A stretch of 64,000 nucleotides of DNA from Elmis aenea (taxonomy: Eukaryota > Arthropoda > Insecta > Coleoptera > Elmidae). Made by a program: the position numbers and the translations under genes. Shown one piece after another: positions 12,060 to 23,540 of this stretch (position 1 is the first letter of the stretch; every line of letters starts with the position of its first letter). Location of the stretch: assembly GCA_947652605.1 (NCBI GenBank), contig OX393579.1:17195674-17259673 (forward strand), read 5' to 3'. The notes below the pieces were generated by a model that saw nothing but the letters and a program-made list of their open reading frames with translations, was not told where the DNA came from and ran no database searches.

Positions 12060-12640
12060 AATTAAAGTAAATCAGTCGAAGTCCAGACACGTTACATTCA
12101 CCATAAGGAAAGAAACGTGCTCACCAGTCCAAATTATTAACTGCCAACTCCCGCAGGCTGATGATGTCAAATATCTGGGCATGCACTTGGGCAGACGGCT
12201 CACCTGGAGGAGATATATCCTCATCAAACGCAAACAACTAGGACTGAAGGTTGGCAGTATGTACTTTGTACTGGCTTATTAGGCGTAAATCGCAACTGTC
12301 TTTAGACAGCAAGATACTATTGTACAATCCATCCTTAAGCATAAATGGTCCTACGGTATACAGCACTGGGTTAACGCCAGCCAATCCTACATCGAGATAT
12401 TATAAAGGTTTCGAAATAAGGCGCTACGCGTCATCGTCAATGTCCTATAACCAAACGGAACATTTCAATTACCTCGGTTAAGGAAGTGATTGCGCAGTTC
12501 AGCAAAAAATATCGTGATAGAGTTGCAGTGCACCCTAATGTGCTAGCCAGTCAGGGGTTTCTGCAGCGTGATAAAGTAAGACGGCTTAAGACGTGTTCAC
12601 CCTCAGAACTAACAAACAGATTTACATAGCAACCAATGCA
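12060..12640 (+). pseudogene. Jockey-type LINE ORF2, C-terminal part
   Basis: Continuation of the LINE at 10565-11493. If one copy of AATTAAAG and the hAT element are ignored, the frame runs from the QNWLKK block into SKSRHVTFTIRKE. Then come DVKYLGMHLGRRLTW (the conserved Y-L-G block after the RT domain), a KWSYGIQ-like block, and an R-L-K-x-C-S-P-S-E-L end near 12588. Several frameshifts and stops are present. The resemblance is to Jockey ORF2 polymerases of insects. Confidence 0.8.
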
Positions 12641-14412
12641 AGTACTATAGAATGATAGATTAGTACTTATCATTTATTTGATCTATTATTTAGTTTTCCA
12701 GCTAATAGACTATCTACGAGGTACATTAATTAAAGGGTGTTAGGTGAAAACAAGGAATGTCAATTTGTATTAGATCTTTACAATTCGATTTTGAAGAGTT
12801 TAAAGCCTACTATATTTTTATTCATAGAGCTGCAACAACCAAACTTTATTTTACTATGGATCATATTATTAAAAATGAGTATTAATCAATGAATGTGAAA
12901 AATGATTTTCATTTAAACTATAATAATTATTTAGTTATTCTAAATGACCTGTCAAATTTATGGTCCCAAATAAGGAATGCCAATGAAAAAATACCATGTG
13001 TGACCGTCGCGTCGCCCAGTTGTCGCGTACCGAAATATTTAGGTAGTGATGTTTATTGGAACTGTACTACAAATGTCAACTTTGCCACAACTTGAGCTCA
13101 TTGCCCTTGGGCAGATTGTTCAGGAGTTTAAAAACAAAACAAAATTACGATGCTTAATGTACAGGTATTGTCGCACTAATATTTTATATATATTTAATAA
13201 TGTGAATTTGTTATTGTAAATCTATTTCGTAAATTCCGTTTATTAGGTTACTTTTTACACTACGCAGAGTCAGCTCTATTTGCAATAATTTGTTATAACT
13301 ATGTCACAGCAAGCAAATAGAGCTGAAGCAATCAAGTACGGCCTTATGTATTTCCTTGTTATACGTCATAGTCTTTTAGCTGACTCAGGGTAAATTATGG
13401 TAGAAATAGTCTTCCCAAATTATGAGTAGACAGTAGAGAGTCAAGAGTCAACAGTCAACAGTAGTCGGTCGTAGAGCCACCAGCCGAGATGGCCGTAATT
13501 ACCTTGGGTCCAGTGAGTCACCATTCCGTAAGATCTGTTTGTCAATGTGTTCATCTGGTTGTTATAATAAATCTGCCCAAATTCATAGTTATCAATTAGC
13601 TTCATTATGATTCCCAAGCTACCCCCCAAGCGCACAATGTCTTTGTTTTGGCCTTAAAGCCACTGTGACAGTTTATTGATAATAAAACAACACTCGCAAA
13701 TATTACAGACTTCTCACAACAAAAGTTTTATTATTAGATTAATAATTACTTTTTATTTGCGCTTTTTTTTTCTTTTTTACTACAATCAAATGTTTAGTTT
13801 AACATTATCTTGTGGTAACAGTCGCGTTGTTTGCGTAAGTTATTTGTGCGTGTTTTTGTTTGAAGTTTGATGGGCACCAAATATCACTAATTATGGAGGC
13901 TCCGAATAAACTTATCATCAACATCTTAAAGCTAACATAATTTGTTATTTTAGGAATTCCACTGTACTCTGTAGACTTTGAGAAACCAACAGGGTTGTAT
14001 TTAAGATCACAAAGGCACGCAGTATAACTATTAGATTTTAAACTTAATTTTCTGCGTTTGTTTTTAATGAAATGTAATTTTAAAACTTTAAATTTTTACC
14101 ACAGTAACGTTGCTGTTAACTTTTTAAGACTTCCAGAAATATTCTTTAAAAAAAAAATAAATGTTCGACCGCTTCTGTGGACTAGCTCTATGCTTAAAAT
14201 TAAGGTAAGGGGGAAATAGAACACTGGAAGTACTTTTTTGTTGGCATATGGTGTTTCGATTGCCATAAAATGCAAATAAAAAACAAATTTTTATCTGTAA
14301 TATAATAAACCCACCATGGTTAAATAAGGATGGCTTTTTTTCTATGAATTTCTTAAGCTTAATCTAAAGTTAATCAAAGTTAAGCCTCCTGGTGGTGATC
14401 TAGTTCTTAGCG
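12641..14412. other. Mostly unannotated AT-rich stretch
   Basis: No gene recognised. It contains the small inverted repeat at 13267-13386 and, near 12750-12990, two degenerate copies of AAGGAATGYCAAT-like sequence. Confidence 0.45.
13267..13386. repeat. Nested inverted repeat, possible MITE remnant
   Basis: The outer pair GAGTCAGCT (13267-13275) and AGCTGACTC (13378-13386) encloses an inner perfect 13-bp hairpin, CAGCTCTATTTGC (13271-13283) with GCAAATAGAGCTG (13313-13325). No target duplication was identified. Confidence 0.5.
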
Positions 14413-14762
14413 TAGGGTTGCCAACTGTTGAGTACAAAAAAAGAGAACATTTTTTTCAATAAATTTATTTGTGATTTTATTTGTAACGTGTGATATTTGC
14501 AGACCCCACCACACCTCACATGTGGACCTGTGTTGACAACACTAGATTGACTAGATCCTTTACACACAATAAAAATAGTGTTGTTAATTTACATTTCAAA
14601 TTTAGAGAGGAACTTTATCTTTTGTGCATTATTAAATAATTATTAATTAGCAAAATTTAAAAAAGAGGACATTTATATAAATAATAAAAAAAGAAAGAGA
14701 AAAAAAGATTCTCTTAAAAAAGAGAACATGTTCTCTTTAAAAGAGACCTATTGGCAACCCTA
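14413..14762. mobile_element. hAT MITE, TAGGGTTGCC ends
   Basis: A 350-bp element with terminal inverted repeats TAGGGTTGCCAA / TTGGCAACCCTA and an exact 8-bp target duplication, TCTTAGCG, at 14405-14412 and 14763-14770. Inside each end lie repeats of AAAGAGAACA or its complement, including a palindromic AGAGAACATGTTCTCT near 14721-14736. No coding capacity. The TAGGGTTG end and 8-bp duplication place it in the hAT superfamily. Confidence 0.93.
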
Positions 14763-14770
14763 TCTTAGCG

Positions 14771-15289
14771 AACTACACTCTACATGTCTTCCAAAACTAA
14801 AAAACAATCATTTTGGGTAAAGATCGCTTTGAATCGGGTTTGTCAAGCCAGCTTCATTTGAGTAAAATGTTGATCTAGAACAATTTCTATCTTTCGCAAT
14901 GACATATTTTACAAACGGGTCCCTAATTTAAGTATAATGCAAAAAGGAAACAATCTTAATTTTTTGCAGGTAGTTCTTTTTTGTTAAGTAATGTGATGTA
15001 AACACTGTAGGTGTTTTTGTTTACATTTATATGTGTTATTTCTAGAACACTATTAAAGATATTTTTTTGAAAATGATGATTGAGTGGCCTTGGAAATTAA
15101 CCATTTTGGCCATATCAGTGTGACAATAATTTATTGATTTTCAGTTAAAATGAAATGAGACGGAAAAGACAGAGAAACACATTTGTCGCCATGGGGTCCG
15201 TCATGGCTTTTTTTTAAACACAAAACTGGATCAATCGGAAAAAATGGGTTGACCTACAAGGGAGAACATAGGAGAATGATAGCGTATGA
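14771..15289. other. No gene recognised; LINE 3' flank at right
   Basis: Bases after about 15180 may be the 3' untranslated part of the minus-strand LINE at 15290-16495. Nothing else was recognised. Confidence 0.4.
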
Positions 15290-16495
15290 TTCCGAGTTAT
15301 AGATCGATATCGGAATATGCTAAGAATGGTGCCGCTAAAATGTTTTCCAAGGAAGTTCTTGTGTTTGTCATAAAGTGTTTAAGAGTTTGTCTCTGGTTTT
15401 CGTATTTTTTGTTGACTTCAAAAATATGATGTATGTCCGCAATTGATATATTATCACATTCGCAGAACGGGTGGTTCTGCAAATGGATTTTATGTTAATG
15501 CACTGGGAACTTTCCATGGTTGAAACGGATTCGGCAAATTTCAACTAGGTATTTTCTTTTCAGGGCTATATCTTTGAACCAGGGGGTTTGTGCGACATGT
15601 TTCTGGTATTTCGCACAAGAGGCGTCTTTGTTTTTATTAGTTGTTTGATATTCTTGATCCCATTGGTTGAAGGCTCTCGTTTTATTATGGAAATACAAAT
15701 AGTCTTTTCCAATTTTTGACAACAGTTCGCCGTGAATGACGGCTTCTTTAGCAAGATTATCCGCTTTTCCATTGCCTGGTATCCCTGCGTGGCCTGGGAC
15801 CCACAGGAATTCTACCGATTTTTTAGTTTTTTGGTGTTCGTCGATTAGTTGTATCAGACTTATTAATGAATTTTCTGATTTATTTTTTTTGTGATTTTGA
15901 AGTGTTTTGAAGACTGATAATGAGTCCGATGCTATGAGAATCCTGGGGTCATTTACTTTTAGACTATATTTAAAGACCTTGGTAATGGCAGTTTGTTTTG
16001 CCGTGAATGTACTGCACTGATTAGTTTATATTTACCTATTGAGTTATATTTGGGACAAAACGATCTGCACCCATTTACCATTGTGGTGTTTTGATCCATC
16101 TGTGTAGATTATCAGATGGTTTTCTCCATCGTGAACCATTTCTAGAATTTGTTGTTTTATTTCAAAGGTATTTTTGGCGTAGATAGGGATATGCACTACG
16201 GGTTCTATTAGGCTTAGGTGATACTGAAAGCAAAACAATGGTGGTTTGTCATTGATCTCCTCTATCGCTAACCCGTCCTTTATTTGGCAGTAGGATTTAG
16301 CCAACACGGTTGCTATTTTTCTGGCCCAGTATTTGGCTGTTAGATCATGGATAAAAAGAAGATGCATTTTGTCTATGACAGGATTTTTAGTGTTTTTTTT
16401 TTGTGTAATAAATTTTTCGCAAAACATTTATTGGTGTGAATCCAATTGCACCAATGGCTATCCTTAGACATTTGTTTTGTAGTAGGTCTAATATT
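15290..16495 (-). pseudogene. LINE ORF2 C-terminus with RNase H domain
   Basis: Read on the minus strand from 16490: LLQNKCLRIAIGAIGFTPIN (the post-RT block that precedes RNase H in I/Jockey-type LINEs), then a linker, then RNase H. Its motifs are IIYTDGSK near 16100 (first Asp), FTAKQTAI near 15995 where the family has a catalytic Glu and this copy has Lys, IASDSLSVFKTL near 15920 (Asp present), and WVPGHAGIPGNGKADNLAKE near 15760-15805 (His and final Asp present). A C-terminal region to the stop at 15297 includes an HPFCECDN segment. There are frameshifts near 16050 and 15490. The Glu-to-Lys change and frameshifts make it dead. It is 5' truncated where the repeat at 16496 begins. Confidence 0.85.
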
Positions 16496-16660
16496 AAAGA
16501 TATTAAAAATACAATTTGGTATCTGACCATTATCGTATGTTCAGAATTCCATGAAAATATTGAGGTTGCATTACGACTTCAGGTTCAACCGGAAACGGAC
16601 TCTAACTTTGAAATTTTAAGAGAACGCCCTGTATATTTTTATATTTTCTATTCTATACTT
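16496..16660 (+). repeat. Foldback-derived repeat G, copy 1
   Basis: Shares AATTTGGTATCTGACCATTA, CTTCAGGTTCAACCGGAA and AGAACGCCCTGTATATTTTT with copies at 23315-23540 and 50520-50745. It has a CCCTGTATA end typical of the ACAGGGTG foldback group, but only one side is present. Confidence 0.7.
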
Positions 16661-17747
16661 CCCTGAAATGTCAAATTAAACTTATTACAATATCAGTATT
16701 TTTTTAAAGGGATCAAAATTATTTCGTCTACTGTAAAATATATTGAGATGAGTTATCGATCCTTTTAAAACTGATACATTGGAATCAAACAGTATAATAT
16801 TATATATACCTTTCATCTTTATTGATGTTAGATAAGCGTGGTATTTATTGATAGCACATATTTAATAATCGCAGTGTGTAAACAATATTGTCGATACTCT
16901 GATCAAATATTTAACAAACAATAATGATAAGATTTTGTTTATTATGCTTGGGTATACAGTGTAAAATTGGCAAATTAATTTGCATTGTATTTTAATGTTG
17001 TTTTAACTCGACTGGCGCTGATATAAAATCATACGACAAGTTATATAAACACGATAATAAATATGAGAATTCAAAAAAATTCGATTTTTCTTATCTTACC
17101 AAGAGCTTATTGCCGGTAATACATCTATTGCAGAAATATTAATATAAAAATAAAAAAGATATACAACATATTGAAAAAGCTAAGTTTTTACAGTTAAGAT
17201 TAAATCATGGTTATAATCGCGCCCCCGCATCATTTGTGGTGACCCCAGACGGGGGCGCGCTCTCTAGTTTGCGCACCCCTGATTAAAAACTTAGAGATCC
17301 AAAATGGTTAAATTTAAACAGTTTCTAGGGATTTATAAAAAAAGTGTAAACGACAACGTACAGGCGACACAATCAGGTTAAGATTATTACATAACTTCTT
17401 CTTAATCGGTTCCTCTAAAATAGCATTTTATGTTATAAAAATTATGATAAAAATTTGACGATGCTTTTGCCACTGTCAATAATATTGCTTATTTCTAAGA
17501 GTATCTTGTTCAAAAAGTAACAAATTTTTGTAAACAGAAAAAATCTCCACGAACTATGCCAAAGCAAATTATTGTGACAAAAAATGATCAAAAAAGGTAA
17601 TGTCGAAAATTCTAATACAAATTGATTTAGCAAAAAGTGGTTTAGACTGTTAGATATAGCAATGAAAAATCGAAATGTAAAAGTTTTCACAGAATTAAAT
17701 AATTTCTGCGAATGGAAAAATTACACCTAGGTAATGACTTTTTTCTC
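16661..17747. other. AT-rich stretch with one isolated hAT-like end
   Basis: Mostly featureless. At 17220-17282 a GC-rich patch ends GTTTGCGCACCCCTG, the reverse complement of CAGGGGTGCGCAAAC, a typical hAT terminus. No opposite end with a matching target duplication was found, so it is a truncated relic. Confidence 0.5.
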
Positions 17748-17958
17748 TTATTTGGATCCTCTAATAACAATCGGTATCGAAATGTTTTCCCAGCTCTTGA
17801 TTACGCTTCTCCATTTGTTTTCATTGCTGGCTAACTGTGCCACATCTCTCCAGCTGACTTCTCTCTTTTTGATCTCTGTCGCATTTCGTTTTCTCATTTT
17901 TTCTTGACGCTCCTCTACTTTTTTCTCCTTAATCTTCATTTTCCATCCAATTATTGAG
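17748..17958 (-). pseudogene. Possible LINE polymerase C-terminal tail
   Basis: The minus frame encodes a lysine/arginine-rich stretch followed by SWRDVAQLASNENKWRSVI, which resembles the short C-terminal segment (W-x-x-x-A-x-[DN]-R-x-x-W-R) found after the RT in several insect LINEs. It abuts the left end of the pogo-like element at 17961. Short and without catalytic motifs. Confidence 0.35.
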
Positions 17959-17960
17959 TA

Positions 17961-19388
17961 ATGTAAATGTGGGAGTAATTGACAATTAGACAAGATGAAC
18001 AATTTAAAAAATGGATATTACTTAGAAAAATTGACATATACTACTCTGGGTTTATGGAAAAGAAATGTGTATTTATAAATATCTTCATTGTGTTCACAAA
18101 ATTTTTGTAAGATGATGCTATTTTTGAAACTAATTATTTTATTATTTATAGGAATAGTCACCAGTAATTGACATAGCTAAAATCGGTATGTACCAGTAAA
18201 TGACATCCTTTGTGGGTATAGTTGACATCAAAGAACCATTATTTTTTAAATTAAAAATCCTTATTAAAAGTTTACAATTCTTACAGTTATTAAGTATTGA
18301 ACATTTAAATGGTGAACTAAACATATTCCTATAATAACTTTGGTATAAAATTACTATACTAAGTAAATAAACATTTTACTAAAATAACTATCCTAAACAT
18401 TTGAACTGCTGAAAATTGCACTTAAAGAACAATCGTTTCCTTCTATCTGTTTGAGAAGTGGGTAGTTTCGAAATGATATTAATTATGTTACCAACAAAAT
18501 ATTAAACAGTTGTTTTTGTGAAAATTATTCATAGCGAATGTCTCTCTGTCTTTATTAATATTTTGTGAGTCTTCATAAAAATCATGGTATTATTCATCGA
18601 GATTTGTTAACTCAAAACTTGTGTCCATCGTCGAGGAACCCGACTGTACCCAATCTTCTTCAGATTCGCTACTAGAACTTGCAATCTATTACGTCTTCTT
18701 CTTCTCTAGAAAGTATTGTTTTTGGCCCCATTTTTCTTTCAGTGGGGCTTTTTCCTTTGGATTTGTAAAGGAGACACTGGACACTAGGTTTTTTAGCTGC
18801 AGTAGCTACAAGCATTCCAAGTCGAACATCCTCTAGAGCATTTTTTATATATTCTTCAGAATATGCTAACATTTTACGTTTGATGGGAGGCATATCCACT
18901 TAGGTTAAAATCTTTTTCCAAGCAAGAGTTTAAACGCACCAATAATTGACAGCCATGTCAACTACTGGTAAACATAAGAGATATGATCACTAGTAGTTGA
19001 CATACTAAAACCATGGTCAAAAATAACCGCTACACTAATACTTGCAAGTTTAAAACACTACATAATAACCAGTAACATGTAACAACACAATTATCTATAT
19101 TAATGTGTTCAAGAAAATAAAAATCACTTCAACCACTTAACTTATCTCCTTTAAATCGAATAGAAAAATTTGATATATCTGAATGCTCACAACTTTTTAC
19201 GAGAAAGATTATGTCATGTCAAAATGAATGTTCTCAGTGTTGTCAGGATATCAACAAACAAAAGTAAAGTACAAAATTACCAGAGGCACTAAACGTGTGG
19301 ATGTAACAACAACCGAACTGTCTTTATAATGATTTAAAAACTAACATGTCAACTACTACATCGGTGTCAATTATACCCACATTTACCT
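17961..19388 (-). mobile_element. Pogo-like element with TTGACA subterminal repeats
   Basis: A 1,428-bp element flanked by TA on both sides (17959-17960 and 19389-19390). Its terminal inverted repeats match in ATGTAAATGTGGG at the left and AGGTAAATGTGGG at the right (reverse complement), followed by AATTGACA. The core of the end is repeated inside: AATTGACA or AGTTGACAT and complements near 17977, 18024, 18161, 18219, 18944, 18954, 18986, 19345 and 19365. The interior carries N- and C-terminal pieces of a pogo-type transposase on the minus strand (18590-18893) with the DDE core deleted, so it is non-autonomous. Confidence 0.85.
18590..18893 (-). pseudogene. Internally deleted pogo-like transposase
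   Basis: The ATG at 18893-18891 begins MPPIKRKMLAYSEEYIKNAL and continues through GMLVATAAKK and GKSPTERKMGPKTILSREEE. This is the N-terminal Psq-type helix-turn-helix region of pogo/Tigger-like transposases, with the customary PTERKMGPKTxL linker. The frame stops at about 18672. A second frame then gives SSSSESEEDWVQSGSS and ends at a stop at 18592-18590, resembling the acidic C-terminus of such proteins. The CENPB-type domain and the whole DDE domain (several hundred residues) are missing at the junction near 18675. It probably cannot transpose; whether the HTH fragment is expressed is unknown. Confidence 0.8.
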
Positions 19389-19399
19389 TATGTACTTTA

Positions 19400-19620
19400 T
19401 GGCATGCCTAATTAAAGTCTCAGCCATCGTAGTTGGTTTGAATTAATCTTTTTCTTTATATCTTTCACACCTCGACTGCTTTGGGTGTTACCCTCGGTAT
19501 TCTTCTAGTTTTCTATTTTCTTCGTTTGTTACTTCATATCCATGGTCTTTATTTGGTTGGAAGATCTTTTCCAAATGATTAGCAAAGTCGTCAGCTTTTT
19601 GTTTATTTGATCGTGCCCAC
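19400..19620 (-). pseudogene. LINE ORF2 fragment before RT
   Basis: The minus strand gives WARSNKQKADDFANHLEKIF followed by QPN, the conserved linker between endonuclease and RT of Jockey/I-type LINEs, then a region reaching VTPKAVEV near 19475. It is the continuation of the LINE at 20269-20895 across the hAT insertion. Confidence 0.65.
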
Positions 19621-20268
19621 TAGGGTTTGTCGGTTTTTAAAAACCGATTTTGAAAAACCGTTTTTTAAACTAAAAAACCGGTTATTAAGCCTAGATTTAA
19701 CACTTAAAAAGTAACTAACTACCTACATAAAAATCTTTACACTTCTGCTTCATTTGCAAAATCCAAAAAACATTGTTACAAAAAAATTAAATGTATTTCC
19801 GCTGGCTTCAAGAATCGATATAGTCATAGTCAAGTTATCGGAAAAAATATTATCTGGAATTTACCCAATTTCTTCTATAGAATTGGAAACAAATTCCGAT
19901 GAAGATGAAGATATTATTAATGAAAAGAACAATGTCTTGAAAGAAGAGATGGAGAAATCAATTCTTAGATTTATCGAGGAACCTTTAGCAAAAACAGCAA
20001 ATCCGAATACCCTTAAGGCAGAATTTGCAGTATTTAAATCAACTAATAAAAGAATAAAGAATTTGGACACACTGTTTGAAGCTTTAAATACAGTAAGACC
20101 CAGCTCAATTAGTTTTGTATAGGTATTTATAAAATGATGAAATATAAAGTGTTTTATGACGTTTAAATTGTGTTTTTAAACTATTCGAAAACCGGTTTTA
20201 ACCGGTTTTTTGGAAAAACTGGTATTCGAAAACCGGTTTTTTAAAAGTCGGTTTTTGTATAAACCCTA
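19621..20268. mobile_element. hAT relic with AACCGG subterminal repeats
   Basis: A 648-bp element with terminal repeats TAGGGTTTGTC and the reverse complement of ATAAACCCTA, flanked by an exact 8-bp target duplication, GTGCCCAC, at 19613-19620 and 20269-20276. AAAAACCGG/CCGGTTTTT repeats fill about 70-100 bp inside each end. The interior carries a piece of hAT transposase (19754-20122). It sits inside a LINE, splitting its endonuclease-RT linker. Confidence 0.93.
19754..20122 (+). pseudogene. hAT transposase fragment
   Basis: An open frame of 122 residues with an acidic patch (TNSDEDEDIINEKNN) and then EFAVFKSTNKRIKNLDTLFE followed by ALNTVRPSS. hAT transposases have a very similar segment (K-R-[ST]-x-N-L-[DE]-x-L-[FL]-x-A-L-x-[ST]-[IV]-x-P-[TS]-S) immediately before the C-terminal dimerisation region that begins E-R-x-F-S. 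Here the frame stops just after the serines, so the dimerisation tail and the upstream catalytic domain are missing. Location inside a hAT element agrees with the call. Confidence 0.75.
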
Positions 20269-20895
20269 GTGCCCACTCTCCATTATTTTGTTTTATTGAT
20301 GGCATATGAACGAACTATTGGGCGTTTTAGCTTTCGAGTCGCTTTCCATAAGGAGTATTTAGTGTCTTTATAAGTTGTCAGTAGTTCTCTCAGGTATGTT
20401 TCCATTGATTAATTTTTAATTTTATTTATCTCCTTTTTTAGCTGTTGTGTTAGCCTATATTCAGAGTAACTTCGTCTTCGGGAAATCTGGTAGATTGCCA
20501 TTTTTCCCTGCCTTTCTCTTTTTAGTTAGTTCTTTTATTTCTCTTCGATAGGCATTACCTATCGTTTTTGCTTTATTTCTGGTGTATTATTCCAAGCGGT
20601 TTGCTGTATAGCTGTGATTAGTTTTTCTACCTCGTACTTTAGTTGCTCTTTTGTTATTAACAGCCCATTAACTCAATTTTGTTACTTAGTTCTGTTTTGA
20701 ATCCTATCCAGTCTGTTCTTTTGTTACACAGTGTAGGCCTATTTCTTTTCTGGATTATGTTTCCACTTAAAATCATAATCACTGGAGAATGGTCTGAATC
20801 GAGGTCAAAATTTTCTTTAATTTTTATGAAGTTACCTGGAATTTTTTTGGTGATGTAGAAGTCCAGTAAATCTGGTAACTTGTTTATATCGGATG
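20269..20895 (-). pseudogene. LINE ORF2 endonuclease C-terminus and linker
   Basis: Starting near 20890 on the minus strand: SDINKLPDLLDFYITKKIP, FDLDSDHSPVIMILS (the SDH-P signature that ends apurinic-like endonuclease domains) and RTDWIGFKTELSNKI (the usual linker following it). Further frames are broken, but RRSYSEYRLTQQLKKEI, TKYSLWKATRKLKRP and NKTK follow in order down to the hAT insertion. It is a Jockey-type LINE fragment. Confidence 0.8.
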
Positions 20896-23314
20896 GTCAG
20901 TAAGTTGCCTAAACGCAATAATCAATTTTTTGTGAGGTTATTTAAGGTTAACAATGTTAACTTAACATTCAAACAGCTGTATTATCCTAACCATTGAGAA
21001 TTGGACAGATGTTTATATGAACAATTTAACTCAAAATGTTCCATACTACCAGCTCCTAAAATATTTTCTATTCCTCCTGAAACACTTTGTATGCAAACTG
21101 GAAATTATTTCTACATTTCAAAAGTATAAGCTGTTTACATTTCTAGTTTTTATCAGTAAAACCGTACATGCTTTAAATATGTACCCCTGTTTAATTACCC
21201 ATTCGTTATGTTTCAAATTTTATTTGTTTAACTTCAAAACTGCAGGAAAAGGGCTGAGTCTGAATTCACACACAACCAGTGTATCCATGAATGAATTTAA
21301 TTTGTTGTTTGCATACAAAAATTAACATCTAAAAATAATTATCGCACTCAAAAGTTAGTGGCACAATGGTGATATTCTACAAACACATAATATGTGTGTA
21401 TAGTAAACTCTTATCTCTAAAGGTAAAGCAAAATAAAGAAATATCGGCAAAATATAATTTTTGCTGTGTTGGATTAACAATTTACTTTTTAATGTAAATA
21501 AAAATTACAGGGAAATATATAGTAATAGTTGGTATACGTAAATTTCTGCTAATTTACCGTCTCGCATTATGATGCGGTGTATCAACTATAGGTATAACTA
21601 CACGTACAATAATAATATTTATTCATGTGAATGTCTGTCAATATTTTCGAGGTGAAAATTTATTAATGTTACAATTTTTCGTTTCTACGAACTTCGATTC
21701 GTAATTAACACATACGACACAGTCCCTGAACAGCAAATGAACTTTTAAAATTGTATTTGATCGTAAATATTTTGGTTGTGGTTGAGTCACGGCCGAGGAC
21801 TCTTTCGTAATAACATAAGTAAATAGTATCTTTGTTTAGTTTTGAAGTGCGTCTGTAAAAGATTGGTAATAACATTGCATTTATTCGATACAATAATAAA
21901 GTTAAAAGATGTTTTCAATTATCATTTCTGTATTATTTAGATGTAATTTAAAGTGTATGTTTAACAACAAGGACGCTGTTCCCTGTTCATAACTTTAAAA
22001 TATTTTTGTTTGTTAATAGTAATACAAAAAAATTATGTGTCAAATTGTATTACCGTCCCACTTGCTTCAACAAACATAAAGTATTATTAAATGGCCAAAA
22101 CTACATTAAATGTTATAAAAATTTTAATGTCTTAAAAAGACGTTATTTAACTTTTTATAACCATATAAATAGGATGGCTTGAAATAAAATTTGTATACCT
22201 GTATATTTTCAGTCATGTTAACATTTTATAAAATTTTACTTTTACTTTTTCCATTCAATTTATTATTTTTATGTTTTTGGTCCTGCAAATTTTATAATTT
22301 GCCGCCCTAGACCCATAAAAAATTTAGGAAATGTTTCTGTATATCGCTCAAAATATTTTCACGTGCCACCTATTGGCAGGCGTACCAAGATTTGCCGCAG
22401 TGGCGTAGCTAGGGGATGGTCCACCCTGAGCGGGACTTTTTTTGGAGCGGCACTTTTAGTCTACCGGTATACCCAAATGGGCTAAAAATTAAAATCTCAG
22501 GGTAATGAAGGAACGGTAGATATAATAATCAGTGCACTAGCGCTAATCCCAATGAAAAGTTCACATTAAAAAAAGAATTCTTATCGAAGTTAGAGAGTAA
22601 AACGGGCTAGTCGACCTGGCTACACTGAAAACCCGCCCCCTTGCAACGACAGAAATTCCAAGTAATAAAATTTATGATAGGGTACCAACCATTCAAAAAA
22701 ATTATGAAACATTTCATTTATTTAAGGCATTAAATCTCATGCAGTTTTAAACTCTATTGTAAAAGAAATTTTTCACTTCCGTTTTATTGTAAACATTTGA
22801 TTCAAGGTATAAACCATTTGTATATTAACCAATCGTTGCATCGCGATAACATTCGTCTAATTATTGGTAAATTGAGATGAACAAAAGTTTCAAACAATGG
22901 TAAGAGAACTTCCAAATCATAGGGCACCAAAAACAGGTGTAATGACGATTTTTTATTACCTGTATGTAAAAACAATGATTGTTGGGAGGTTTTTAAGTAG
23001 GTACCTACGTGATAAAAGTATTGGTCGTGCGCGAGTGGCCCAAGTGGGTGATAATTAGTGCAATTTGACAGGTATATAAATTTTTTTATCATTTATATAA
23101 TATTTGGAATCGCGTCTAGGCAAGGCAAGGTGTTTTGAAGTTTACAGTAATGTACGCTTTTTGTTTATGAAAATAAGCAACAAAAATATAAATCAACAAC
23201 GTTTTTCCGTTTTTTTGTTTTAAATTTTAGGCTAAAGTATGATGTTACTTTTTCGGAATTCATATGAAATTTATGTTTATATCTATATTAGAATTTTTTT
23301 GTAATTTTGTTAAA
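20896..23314. other. No gene recognised; possible isolated hAT-like end
   Basis: The frame at 21017-21325 has no recognisable motif. At about 22396 CAGTGGCGTAGCTAGGGG resembles a hAT-type terminus, with a weak partner CTGGCTACACTG near 22616, but no matching 8-bp duplication is visible. Confidence 0.4.
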
Positions 23315-23540
23315 TACAGGGATGCGCAAAAGTATGGAAACAAACAAATATCTAGAACACTATTCAAAATATTTTAATGAAATTTGGTATCTGACCGTTA
23401 TCGTATATTCCGAATTCGATAAAAATATTGACGTTGCGATACGACTTCCGGTTCAACCGGAAACGGACCTAAACTTTATAATTTTAAATAGAACACCCTG
23501 TATATTTTCATATTTTTGGATTCCTCTTTAAATTTACTTC
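23315..23540 (+). repeat. Foldback-derived repeat G, copy 2
   Basis: The best copy of repeat G: starts ACAGGGATGCGCAAAAGTAT, contains the palindromic CTTCCGGTTCAACCGGAAAC and ends at ACACCCTGTATATTTTC plus a conserved TTTTTGGATTCCT tail. The open frame across it is not conserved as protein in the other copies. Confidence 0.75.
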
